A program made the position numbers and the translations under genes. Below the pieces are notes generated by a model. It was not told the DNA's origin and made no database searches. It was given only the letters and a program-made list of their open reading frames with translations. DNA of 64,000 nucleotides from Betaproteobacteria bacterium (GTDB lineage: Bacteria; Pseudomonadota; Gammaproteobacteria; Burkholderiales; Rhodocyclaceae): NCBI GenBank assembly GCA_016234745.1, contig JACRAR010000068.1, positions 1-64,000 of the forward strand, given 5' to 3'. Numbering within the stretch: the first letter of the stretch is position 1; each line of letters begins with the position of its first letter. Below, piece by piece: positions 15,205 through 22,741 of this stretch.

Positions 15205-16124
15205 GCGCGTCTCCTGGTTTCTGCGGCGGCGGTTTCGATCCACGCCACCCATTCATCCATGCCTGCGCCGCTGGTGGCGGAGGTCTGGATCACGGCAAGA
15301 TCCGGATTGATGCGCTTGGCATAGTCTATGGCCTGCGTCACGTTGAAGCTCAGATAGGGCAGCAGGTCGCATTTGTTGAGCAGCATCAGGCGCGCAGCGC
15401 GAAACATGTCGGGATACTTGAGCGGCTTGTCCTCGCCTTCGGTCACTGAGAGAATCACCACCTTGCAGGCTTCGCCGAGATCGAAAGCCGCCGGACAGAC
15501 CAGGTTGCCGACGTTCTCGATCATCAGCAGTGAATTCTGCGGCGGGTCGAGTTGCTCCAGCGCCTGACCGACCATGCGCGCATCCAGGTGGCAACCCTTG
15601 CCGGTATTGATCTGCACCGCCGGCACACCGGTCGCACGGATGCGTTCGGCATCCTGGCTGGTCTGCTGGTCACCTTCGATCACGGCGAGCGGCAGGCGTC
15701 CCTGCAGCATGGCTATGGTCTTGACCAGCAGCGTGGTTTTGCCCGAGCCGGGGCTGGAAACCAGGTTAAGTGCATGGATGCCGCGCGCCGCGAAACGCTG
15801 GCGGTTGGCGGAGGCATAAGCGTCATTCTTGGCGAGGATGTCCTGCTCGATCTGCACCATGCGCGTCTGGCTCATGCCCGCCGCATGGGCGTGCGCCGGG
15901 CCGTGACCGTAGTGCAAATGGCCAGGGGCGACAACCGGACGATAGGCGCCAGCGTGCTCATTTGCGTGCTCATTGTCGTGCTGGTGCGCATGTTCATGAT
16001 CGTGCCCGTGACTGTGGCGATGCGTATGCACCGTGCCATCGGCATGAACATGGGTGTGTTCATGCTCCTCTGCCACACCGTCGATGCGTGTTTCGCCCTG
16101 GCCGCAGCCGCAAGTCGTACACAT
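15192..16124 (-). CDS. hypB: Hydrogenase nickel incorporation GTPase HypB
   Basis: GTPase that delivers nickel to the hydrogenase large subunit with HypA. The 310-residue protein has three visible parts. They are the N-terminal high-affinity nickel motif MCTTCGCG, a histidine-rich stretch at ~20–85 likely used for nickel storage, and a G domain from ~100. The G domain contains [33 protein letters not shown] and NKCDLLPY. I placed the start at ATG 16124 because it creates the CxxCGC motif at the very N-terminus and follows GTGGAGGAG. hypA ends 4 nt upstream, so the two are co-translated. Confidence 0.96.
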   Translation of the reverse strand: MCTTCGCGQGETRIDGVAEEHEHTHVHADGTVHTHRHSHGHDHEHAHQHDNEHANEHAGAYRPVVAPGHLHYGHGPAHAHAAGMSQTRMVQIEQDILAKNDAYASANRQRFAARGIHALNLVSSPGSGKTTLLVKTIAMLQGRLPLAVIEGDQQTSQDAERIRATGVPAVQINTGKGCHLDARMVGQALEQLDPPQNSLLMIENVGNLVCPAAFDLGEACKVVILSVTEGEDKPLKYPDMFRAARLMLLNKCDLLPYLSFNVTQAIDYAKRINPDLAVIQTSATSGAGMDEWVAWIETAAAETRRRACAE

Positions 16125-16128
16125 TTCT

Positions 16129-16473
16129 CTACTCCTCCACTTCCAGTTCCTTGACGCGCATCTCGGTGCCTCCCGTGACCTGCACCTGATAGCCGCCGCA
16201 GCGCGGACACTCCGCATAATGTTCCGCAAGCGGCACGGTAGTCTCGCATTGCAGGCACCAGCCGCGGCCAGGCACGTCAACAAATTCCAGGCGCGCGCCC
16301 TCGGCGATGCTGCCGCGCGTCACGGCGCCGAAGCAGAAGGCCAGCGCTTCCGGTTCCACGCTCGACAAGCGGCCGATTTCCAGCCAGATGGTTTTGACTC
16401 GCGCGAAGTTCTCGCGCTGCGCGGCATCCTCGATCAGTTGCAATACACCTTCGGCCAGCGACATCTCATGCAC
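16129..16473 (-). CDS. hypA: Hydrogenase nickel-delivery metallochaperone HypA
   Basis: A 114-residue metallochaperone that hands nickel to the hydrogenase precursor with HypB. It begins [11 protein letters not shown], where His2 is the conserved nickel ligand. The zinc site consists of two CxxC motifs, WCLQCET and ECPRCGG, spaced as in the family. It lies directly between hybE and hypB on the same strand. HypC, D, E and F are not in the window. Confidence 0.96.
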   Translation of the reverse strand: MHEMSLAEGVLQLIEDAAQRENFARVKTIWLEIGRLSSVEPEALAFCFGAVTRGSIAEGARLEFVDVPGRGWCLQCETTVPLAEHYAECPRCGGYQVQVTGGTEMRVKELEVEE

Positions 16474-16501
16474 GTCTTAATTCTCTCACTTCAAAGCGCG
16501 T

Positions 16502-17056
16502 TCAGGAATTGATGCGGGGCAGAATCCTGCCGAAAAACTCGCGCTTGCTCATCGCCGCCGCGGGTTCGGGTGGCGCGGGAGCCTCCGCGACCTTGTCTGC
16601 ATCGTCAGCAGCAGCGAGCGGGATCATCAAGGCGGCGAGCGCCGCATGTCCCACGGCACGAGCGCTGGCCTGGTCAGCGAATTCCGCCATGGGTGAGTAC
16701 AGTGCGCAGGAATGATATTCGCCGAGCTCGGGTTCGTGGCCGCCAAGAAACGCGAGGGTGCCCGCCGGAAATTCGTAGAAAAGGCGTTCTTGCGCAGCGA
16801 TGCTGGTCCAGGCAGACATCTGCTCCGGCAGCAGCATCAGGTTCATGCACCACGGCGTGATCAGCAGCCCCAGCCAGCGTCCGCGCCAAGGCGTGAAGCC
16901 GATGGCTTCGACGCGCAGCGCCGGATTGAGTATCGGCACACCCTGCATGCGTTGCGTTTGGATCGCACGGAAGGCCGCCTCGACGAATTGTGCCGGGTCG
17001 GCAACGTGGTCCCAGGTCACGCTGCTCGCCAGACGCGGGAGGAGACGGCGCGGCAC
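16502..17056 (-). CDS. hybE: [NiFe]-hydrogenase assembly chaperone HybE
   Basis: Chaperone of the HybE/HupJ family, which in Hyd-2 systems assists maturation and Tat export of the large or small subunit. The core (about 14–155) includes FVEAAFRAIQTQRMQGVPIL, LLITPWCMNLMLLP, FYEFPAGTLAFLGG and YHSCALYSPMAEFAD, followed by a loose Ala/Pro-rich tail and SKREFFGRILP. The start is uncertain: GTG 17056 fits translational coupling with a 22-codon ORF ending at 17058 (TGATGTG), but GTG 17020 is also possible. It is the first recognised gene of the hybE–hypA–hypB–dut set. Confidence 0.88.
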   Translation of the reverse strand: MPRRLLPRLASSVTWDHVADPAQFVEAAFRAIQTQRMQGVPILNPALRVEAIGFTPWRGRWLGLLITPWCMNLMLLPEQMSAWTSIAAQERLFYEFPAGTLAFLGGHEPELGEYHSCALYSPMAEFADQASARAVGHAALAALMIPLAAADDADKVAEAPAPPEPAAAMSKREFFGRILPRINS

Positions 17057-17057
17057 A

Positions 17058-17126
17058 TCAGACAGTCAAAGCCTTGTCCATCGGCGTCTTGGTCAATTCG
17101 AGGCGTTTCATGCTGAGGTCGGACAT
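17058..17126 (-). other. 22-codon mini-ORF upstream of hybE
   Basis: An ATG-started ORF reading MSDLSMKRLELTKTPMDKAL and two more residues, ending in TGA that runs directly into the proposed hybE GTG (TGATGTG). The ribosome site is weak (CGGAAAATAACGGC). It could be a coupling leader peptide or the remnant of a larger gene. No family is recognisable and translation is unproven. Confidence 0.3.
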
Positions 17127-17398
17127 GCCGTTATTTTCCGGGTTTGACGTTGGTTATTCTGGCGGAATTGCAAGCGCAGTTCAAGCCAGCCATGACAACA
17201 GTCCGCCAGCCCACCAACCCTTGGTGCGCAAGGCTACCCCGGACTACCGGTTCTCCATTACTTCAAAATACTGATAATTGTGTATATCCATTCCAGGCAT
17301 TAATGGTTAGATTGGCACTGTTTGGATACCGATACGCATCGATTCGGGCTGCGGTACCGCCAACACCGCAGCCTTGATTTGATGCCCCTAGTCTGTGC
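17127..17398. promoter_or_regulatory. Divergent spacer between hybE and the V-ATPase operon
   Basis: About 270 bp without a credible gene; hybE reads left and the V-ATPase operon reads right. The 17255–17330 part is relatively AT-rich and is the best place for promoters, but I cannot fix a −35/−10 pair. A perfect 9-bp inverted repeat GGCTGCGGT…ACCGCAGCC (arms 17347–17355 and 17365–17373, 9-nt loop) lies 25 nt before the first V-ATPase ORF. It could be a leader hairpin or a dyad operator. Confidence 0.5.
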
Positions 17399-17758
17399 AT
17401 GCTGCCATCGCCTGAACAGCCGAGCCAGTGCCTCGCACCAAGCGGGAACGCCGTTCCCCTGTTGCTGGAGGCGGAACGTGCGGCCATCGCTGCAGTCGAG
17501 CATTGCCAGGAGCAGGCCATGCAGTCCGTCGCTGCAAGCCATGCGCAAGCCGACAGGCTGCATCAGCGCACGCAAGCAAGAATTGAGCGCCTGCGCCAGC
17601 GAATGACTGCTGCGGCACAGGCTCGTCAAGCACAGATTTGCCGGGAGACGGAAACGCTTGCAGCCGACCAGGATCCGGATGCAGCGATTCTTGCGCGACT
17701 CGACAAAGCAATTGCCCGCGTCGCCGAGGAACTTGCCGGTACTGCAGAATCGGGTTGA
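17399..17758 (+). CDS. V/A-type ATPase subunit G/H-like peripheral stalk protein
   Basis: A 119-residue, highly helical, Ala/Gln/Glu/Arg-rich protein (LLLEAERAAIAAVEHCQEQA, ADRLHQRTQARIERLRQRM). It is expected to form a coiled coil. Identification rests on position: it is the first gene of a V/A-ATPase operon, where the short H/G stalk subunit is usually found, and it resembles that subunit in size and composition. ATG 17399 lacks a good ribosome site, so the N-terminus is uncertain. The next gene starts 3 nt after its stop. Confidence 0.6.
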   Translation: MLPSPEQPSQCLAPSGNAVPLLLEAERAAIAAVEHCQEQAMQSVAASHAQADRLHQRTQARIERLRQRMTAAAQARQAQICRETETLAADQDPDAAILARLDKAIARVAEELAGTAESG

Positions 17759-17761
17759 ATC

Positions 17762-18520
17762 ATGGACTATGCTCAGTCCAGGCTGCAGGCTCGATTCGGT
17801 GATCGTCCGGACGAGTCGCTCTGGCTGGAGTTGGAAGCCGCACCAAACCCCGCAGCTGCCCTGGACATTGCCCGGTCCTCCGGCTTAAGGCGGTGGGTGG
17901 TCGAGATCCCGCCACGCGCCGCCAGCCACGAGATCGAGCTGGCACTGCGCCAGCGCTGGCGCGAGTGCGTCAGCGAGGTTGCTTCCTGGGCGCCCGAGCG
18001 CTGGCAACCCGCGCTGCTATGGACGCGTGGCCTGGTGGACTTGCCCGCGCTTTGCCACCTCGCACGTGGCGAAGCGCCATTGCACTGGATGTCCGACGAT
18101 GCAGTGCTGCAAATCTATGCCCGAGCAGATGCCGCAGCGCGTGCGGCCAGGTTGCGCGATGACTGCCGCGAAATCGTCGTGGCAGCGCTTGGCACTGCTG
18201 ACCACCCCGGTTCGCCGGCGCTTCCCGGTCCATCGCAAATCTGTCAGGCATGGTTGGAGGAATGGCGCCAGCGCTGGCCCCGCTGGGGCGATATGGCTTC
18301 ACTCGAGAATCTTGCCGGGCTGTTCCAGGCCGCAATGAAGCAGCCGGCGCGAATCGGCCGTTCCGAACTCAACCGCAAACTGCGCTGTCTGTTTCGGTGT
18401 TCAGTGCTGAATCCCGTTGCGGCATTTATCTACATTGCATTCGCCGCACTCGACATCGAGCGGTTGCGCGCCGGGCTATTGCAGCATGCCCTGGCAGACG
18501 AAGGAATTACTTCATCATGA
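17762..18520 (+). CDS. ntpC: V/A-type ATPase subunit C-like (AC39 family, short)
   Basis: A 252-residue, mostly helical protein starting MDYAQSRLQARFGDRPDESL, which resembles the start of AC39/NtpC central-stalk sockets (YxYANARVRAL). It is shorter than the ~330–350 residues usual for subunit C. The C-terminal stretch RKLRCLFRCSVLNPVAAFIY also fits, since C subunits end with a helical region contacting the membrane rotor. It overlaps subunit I by ATGA. The assignment combines weak similarity with its position in the operon. Confidence 0.65.
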   Translation: MDYAQSRLQARFGDRPDESLWLELEAAPNPAAALDIARSSGLRRWVVEIPPRAASHEIELALRQRWRECVSEVASWAPERWQPALLWTRGLVDLPALCHLARGEAPLHWMSDDAVLQIYARADAAARAARLRDDCREIVVAALGTADHPGSPALPGPSQICQAWLEEWRQRWPRWGDMASLENLAGLFQAAMKQPARIGRSELNRKLRCLFRCSVLNPVAAFIYIAFAALDIERLRAGLLQHALADEGITSS

Positions 18521-19683
18521 TTCGCCCACAGCCGGCTGCCTGGTTCGAAATCATCGCGGCGACCGACGCCACCGCTGCAGTGCTCGCAGCGCTTGCCAGC
18601 GGGGGCTGTGCGGAGCTCGAACCAATCCAGATCGCTCAAGTCACCGCGGCCGGGCAAAACGGGATGCCACGCGACAGTGCCATCTACCAGCGCATCACCG
18701 GCTGGACCAGCGATGCCGAAGCTCTTGCCGCTTGCCTAGACCGCTCCGATGCCCGCGCAGTGGTGCATTTCCCCAGAGCGCCCGATGAATTTCAACCGCC
18801 GCTGGTGCTGCGCAATCCCGGCTGGATCCAGCCTTTCGAGATCTTCGCCCGCCTGGTCGGCATGCCTGGCCGTTTCAGCGCCGATCCCAGCGGACTATTG
18901 GTATTTGTGGCGCCAATCCTGTTCGGATACATGTTTGGCGACGTCATCCAGGGAATGGCGCTGGTCGCCATCGGCCTGGCGCTGCAATGGCGTTGGCCGA
19001 TGTTGCGCCTGCTGGTGGTGGGCGGTGTTGCGACGATTGCATTCGGCTTCGTTTTCGGGGCTGCCGGGGGGATACACGGCGCGGTCTCGCCACTGTGGTT
19101 GATCCCGCTCGATCATCCCTTGCCGGTGCTGTTGGTGCCGATTGGCTTTGGCGGTGCGCTGCTGACGCTGGGACTCGCCTTGAACGGATTGGAGGCCTAC
19201 TGGCGCGGAAGACTCGGCGCCTGGCTGAGTTGCGACGCGGGATTCCTGGCATTGTACGTCGGCCTGTTGCTGGCCTTCTTGCATCCAGCGGGGCAACTGC
19301 TGGCCCTTGCCGGGCTGGTTGTTCATGTGCTGGGCAGGCTGCGGCAGGAGGGCCGGGCGCGCGCCGTATTTGCGGCATTCGGCGAGCTCCTGGAGAAACT
19401 CGCGCAAATCCTGATCAATACCTTGTCTTTCGTGCGTGTCGGGGCGTTTGCCTTGGCCCACGCCGGGTTGTCGAGCGCCCTGGTATCCATGGTAGCGGCT
19501 GTGGACAGCAGCGCCGGCTACGTTCTCCTGCTGGTTGCCGGCAATGCGCTGATCATCGTCATTGAAGTGCTGGTGGCCTCGGTTCAGACCACACGCCTAG
19601 TTCTGTTTGAATTTTTTACACGGTTTTTTCAAACCACCGGGCGGGAATTTCGCCCGTTGTCCGTCCCGTCGGGGGTACGCTAG
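18517..19683 (+). CDS. ntpI: V/A-type ATPase subunit I (a-type), shortened N-terminus
   Basis: Membrane stator that forms the ion half-channels beside the K ring. The product is 388 residues, much shorter than the usual ~600–660, because the cytoplasmic N-terminal domain is only ~110 residues. The membrane half is intact, with about 7–8 helices. It includes LSFVRVGAFALAHAGLSSAL, holding the conserved arginine that faces the rotor carboxylate, and the typical ending VQTTRLVLFEFFTRFF…GREFRPL. ATG 18517 overlaps the C-subunit stop (ATGA). The missing N-terminal part normally binds the peripheral stalks. Confidence 0.88.
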   Translation: MIRPQPAAWFEIIAATDATAAVLAALASGGCAELEPIQIAQVTAAGQNGMPRDSAIYQRITGWTSDAEALAACLDRSDARAVVHFPRAPDEFQPPLVLRNPGWIQPFEIFARLVGMPGRFSADPSGLLVFVAPILFGYMFGDVIQGMALVAIGLALQWRWPMLRLLVVGGVATIAFGFVFGAAGGIHGAVSPLWLIPLDHPLPVLLVPIGFGGALLTLGLALNGLEAYWRGRLGAWLSCDAGFLALYVGLLLAFLHPAGQLLALAGLVVHVLGRLRQEGRARAVFAAFGELLEKLAQILINTLSFVRVGAFALAHAGLSSALVSMVAAVDSSAGYVLLLVAGNALIIVIEVLVASVQTTRLVLFEFFTRFFQTTGREFRPLSVPSGVR

Positions 19684-19693
19684 GAGACGCAAA

Positions 19694-20044
19694 ATGTCCC
19701 AAGGAGTTAAGTTTTCCATCGCCATGGCCGCATTTGCGGCAGTGTTGGGCAGTGTTGTTGCAATGTTTCTTGTCTGGACTCAGGCCGCCAATGCGCAGAA
19801 CGCGGCCGCCTACTCCTTGCCTCCGGAGGTATGGCGCTGGGCGATGGCGAGCGCAGCGGCGGCGACGGCAATATCGACTGCCGCTGCCGCCCATGCCGTA
19901 GCGCGACTGGGCAGCGCGGCGATTGGCGCGCTCGCCGAAAAGCCGGATCTGTTCGGCAGGCTGCTGATCTTCGTCGGCCTCGCCGAGGGCATCGCGATCT
20001 ACGGCTTGATCGTATCGGTCCTGATTCTGAATCGGTTGGCATGA
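19694..20044 (+). CDS. ntpK: V/A-type ATPase subunit K (c-ring proteolipid)
   Basis: A 116-residue proteolipid of the membrane rotor. An N-terminal hydrophobic stretch (FSIAMAAFAAVLGSVVAMFL… ending TQAANA) looks like a signal/leader helix. It is followed by one helical hairpin: an Ala-rich helix, the polar loop ALAEKPDLFG, and a second helix GLAEGIAIYGLIVSVLIL carrying the essential glutamate. One hairpin per subunit, rather than the fused two-hairpin type, implies one carboxylate per hairpin. GGAG lies 10 nt before the ATG. The stop overlaps subunit F by ATGA. Confidence 0.9.
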   Translation: MSQGVKFSIAMAAFAAVLGSVVAMFLVWTQAANAQNAAAYSLPPEVWRWAMASAAAATAISTAAAAHAVARLGSAAIGALAEKPDLFGRLLIFVGLAEGIAIYGLIVSVLILNRLA

Positions 20045-20337
20045 GCTCCAGCATTTTTCTTGGCGATGAACTGAGTGCCGCCGGATACCGGCTTGCAGGA
20101 GTGGACGCGCGTGCGCCAAGGCCGGGCGAGGAAGCCGGCAGTTTCGAACAGGCGCTCAATGAGGCGCACGTCGTCCTGGTCGGCGCGCGCTGTGCCCGGG
20201 CCATTCCGCCGGCAACGCTCGAAGCTGCGTTGTCGTTGCTCTCTCCGCTGGTGATGGTGGTTCCCGACTGGGACGGAACGCAGCCTGCTGGCGGGCCGGC
20301 GAACATGGTGCGGCGTGTCTTGGGACTCGAGACGTGA
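20041..20337 (+). CDS. ntpG: V/A-type ATPase subunit F (NtpG-like)
   Basis: A 98-residue protein with the Rossmann-like pattern of subunit F of the central stalk: IFLGDELSAAGYRLAGV near the N-terminus, HVVLVGARCARAIPP in the middle and LVMVVPDWDG near the end. It overlaps K and E by 4 nt each, so the reading frames are tightly coupled. Size and position match the family. Confidence 0.8.
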   Translation: MSSSIFLGDELSAAGYRLAGVDARAPRPGEEAGSFEQALNEAHVVLVGARCARAIPPATLEAALSLLSPLVMVVPDWDGTQPAGGPANMVRRVLGLET

Positions 20338-20942
20338 AGCTCGAGCAAAAAACACGGGAACTGCTCGAGATCGCCGACGCGTATCGCGCCGAACATTGTC
20401 AGGCGCTGCTCGCCAAGGCGGCGGCGGAAACACGCGCGATCCTCGAGGCGGCGCACGTCGCGGCACGCCATCATCTGCGTGCCGAGCTTGCTCCTCAGCA
20501 TGCCCGGCTGCGGGCAGAGATCGCCGCGGCCGAGGCGACGCTGGTTACCCAACGCCGTTTGCGCAACCAGCGGTATCTTGCTGCCATTCTCCGGCAAGCC
20601 TGGCCGCAAATGGTGCAGGCGTTGCGCGGGCAGTGGGAAACACCAGCGCAGCGCACGTCCTGGGTCATGCATCACCTTGCCATCGCACTGGCGGCCATGC
20701 CCGCTGAAGGTTGGCGGATCCAGCATCCTGAAGACTGGCCGGCCAGCGAGCGCGAACAGGCCGGGCAGTGGCTGCAGGCGCAAGGCAACGTCAGCGCAGA
20801 GTTTGAAGCCGACGCAGGACTCACCGCAGGAATCCGCGTCGTCTGCGGCTTGAACCTGCTGGATGCGTCGCTCGATGGACTGCTCGCCGACCGTACCCAG
20901 ATCGAGGGGCGCCTGCTGCATTACCTGGAACAGGAGCGATGA
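20334..20942 (+). CDS. ntpE: V/A-type ATPase subunit E (peripheral stalk)
   Basis: A 202-residue protein with a long N-terminal helix rich in Ala, Glu and Arg (TRELLEIADAYRAEHCQALL, KAAAETRAILEAAHVAARHH). A smaller globular C-terminal part follows, including NVSAEFEADAGLTAGIRVV and a C-terminal GLLADRTQIEGRLLHYLEQE; this is the organisation of the V/A E subunit. The start is a GTG overlapping the subunit F stop, and the stop overlaps the A-subunit start (ATGA). Confidence 0.8.
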   Translation: MKLEQKTRELLEIADAYRAEHCQALLAKAAAETRAILEAAHVAARHHLRAELAPQHARLRAEIAAAEATLVTQRRLRNQRYLAAILRQAWPQMVQALRGQWETPAQRTSWVMHHLAIALAAMPAEGWRIQHPEDWPASEREQAGQWLQAQGNVSAEFEADAGLTAGIRVVCGLNLLDASLDGLLADRTQIEGRLLHYLEQER

Positions 20943-22741
20943 GCGTCGCGCGCATTTCCTGGATCAGCGGACCTGTTTTGCGCGCACGGGCGCAAGGGCC
21001 GTTCCGTCTGCGCGAGGCGGTTCGCGTGGGTGAACGTGGCCTGCTCGGTGAAGTCATCCGCATGCAGGGGGACGACATCGTTGCGCAAGTCTATGAGGAT
21101 ACGACGGGGCTGCGACCGGGCGTGGAAGTCCGCGGTAGCGGCGCCCTGCTCGGCGTCATGCTCGGTCCCGCGCTGCTTGGCCGGATCTTCGATGGGCTGC
21201 TGCGACCGCTCGCCGGCACCGCGACACATTATGTCGAACCCGGCATGCGGACCGAAGCTTCTCTTGAATTCAGTTTCAGGCCACGCATGCGCCCAGGGGA
21301 GCATGCCAAAGGTGGCGCAGTGCTTGGCGAGGTGGTGAATGCGGCGGGGATCCAGCAGCTCTGCTTGATCCCTCCCGATGCTGAAGGAGAAGTGACAACC
21401 ATCCTGGCGGCAGGCCGTTACGGAGATGATGCGCCTCTGTGCAGCTTGCGCACTGCCGACGGCGCCAGCCGCGCCGTCGCCATGCGCCATTTCTGGCCTG
21501 TGCGCGAACCGCGGCCGATCGCGGAGTGGCTGCCTTCGGATGAGCCGCTGATCACCGGCCAGCGCGTCCTCGACAGCATCTTTCCGGTGGCGCTGGGCGG
21601 CAAGGCGGCGATTCCGGGCGGATTTGGCACGGGCAAGACCATGCTGCTGGAAGCGCTGGCAAAATCCTGCAGCGCCGATGTGATCGTGTATGTCGGCTGC
21701 GGCGAGCGCGGCAATGAAATGGCGGGCGTTCTGGACGAATTTCCGCGGCTGGCCGACCCGCGCAGCGGGCGCCCCTTGATGGAGCGCACGGTGATCATCG
21801 CGAATACCTCCAACATGCCGGTGGCAGCCCGCGAGGCCAGCATCTATAGCGCAATCACGGTGGCCGAGTACTTCCGCGATCAGGGCCTGCATGTCGCACT
21901 GCTGGCCGATTCAACCAGCCGCTGGGCCGAAGCCTTGCGCGAAGTGTCGGTGCGCTTCGGCGAACTGCCCAGCGAAGGGGGCTATCCCCCTTACCTGTCG
22001 AGCCGTATCGCCGAATTCTACGAACGCGCCGCCAAGGTCAGGACACTGGCCGGAAGCACTGGATCGGTGACCGTGCTGGCATCGATCAGCCCGCCTTCGG
22101 GAGATTTCTCGGAACCGGTCACCAGCCATACCAAACGCCAGGTGCGCAGTTTCTGGGCGCTGGATGTCAAGCGCGCGCAAGCGCGTTTTTATCCCGCGAT
22201 CCATCCGCTGCAATCCTATTCCGAGGACGCGCTCGACCTGGCAGCGTGGTGGGGAAAAGTCTATGCCGATCTGGCGCCTGACGCAGATGTCCCGGCCAAT
22301 GAATGGTCCGAAGAATGGACCAAACTGCGCCGCCGCTTCCTCACGCTGTTGGACGAGCAGGCGCGCCTGGAACGGATGGCGCGCATCATCGGCAAAGACG
22401 CGCTGCCCGCACGCCAGCAGTTGATCCTGTTCTGTGCCGAACTGGTCAATGAAGGCTTCCTGCGCCAGTCGGCGTTTTCCGCAACCGATCGCTACTGCGG
22501 ACCGCAGCGCCAGGCCAGGATGATGCGCAGCATCACGCGCTTCATCGCAGCGGCCGAGGCCGCGCTGGCCAAGGGGATATCCTGCGAAGCGATCGCCGCC
22601 ATGCAGATCGTCAGGCGACTCGAACGCATGGGCGAGGATATTGCGGAGGACGATGCCCAGGCATTTGCCGATCTTTCACTCAGCATGGAAAGCGAGTTCT
22701 CTGACTTGGTCGCATTGACTGGAGCGAAACGTGAGGCCTAG
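20939..22741 (+). CDS. ntpA: V/A-type ATPase catalytic subunit A
   Basis: A 600-residue catalytic subunit, full length. The P-loop reads GGFGTGKTMLLEALAK (Gly replaces the usual Pro of GPFGxGKT). The catalytic region GCGERGNEMAGVLDEFPRL, the AREASIYSAITVAEYF helix and ADSTSRWAEALREVS are all conserved. The bulge domain characteristic of V/A A subunits is present between the barrel and the nucleotide-binding domain. It overlaps E at its start and B at its end, so the operon is continuous. Confidence 0.96.
   Translation: MSVARISWISGPVLRARAQGPFRLREAVRVGERGLLGEVIRMQGDDIVAQVYEDTTGLRPGVEVRGSGALLGVMLGPALLGRIFDGLLRPLAGTATHYVEPGMRTEASLEFSFRPRMRPGEHAKGGAVLGEVVNAAGIQQLCLIPPDAEGEVTTILAAGRYGDDAPLCSLRTADGASRAVAMRHFWPVREPRPIAEWLPSDEPLITGQRVLDSIFPVALGGKAAIPGGFGTGKTMLLEALAKSCSADVIVYVGCGERGNEMAGVLDEFPRLADPRSGRPLMERTVIIANTSNMPVAAREASIYSAITVAEYFRDQGLHVALLADSTSRWAEALREVSVRFGELPSEGGYPPYLSSRIAEFYERAAKVRTLAGSTGSVTVLASISPPSGDFSEPVTSHTKRQVRSFWALDVKRAQARFYPAIHPLQSYSEDALDLAAWWGKVYADLAPDADVPANEWSEEWTKLRRRFLTLLDEQARLERMARIIGKDALPARQQLILFCAELVNEGFLRQSAFSATDRYCGPQRQARMMRSITRFIAAAEAALAKGISCEAIAAMQIVRRLERMGEDIAEDDAQAFADLSLSMESEFSDLVALTGAKREA

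Noticed and set aside
17313-17331. TGGCACT as a sigma-54 promoter for the V-ATPase operon
   Set aside because: The −24-like element is present but the base pattern at −12 (GGATA) does not match TTGC.
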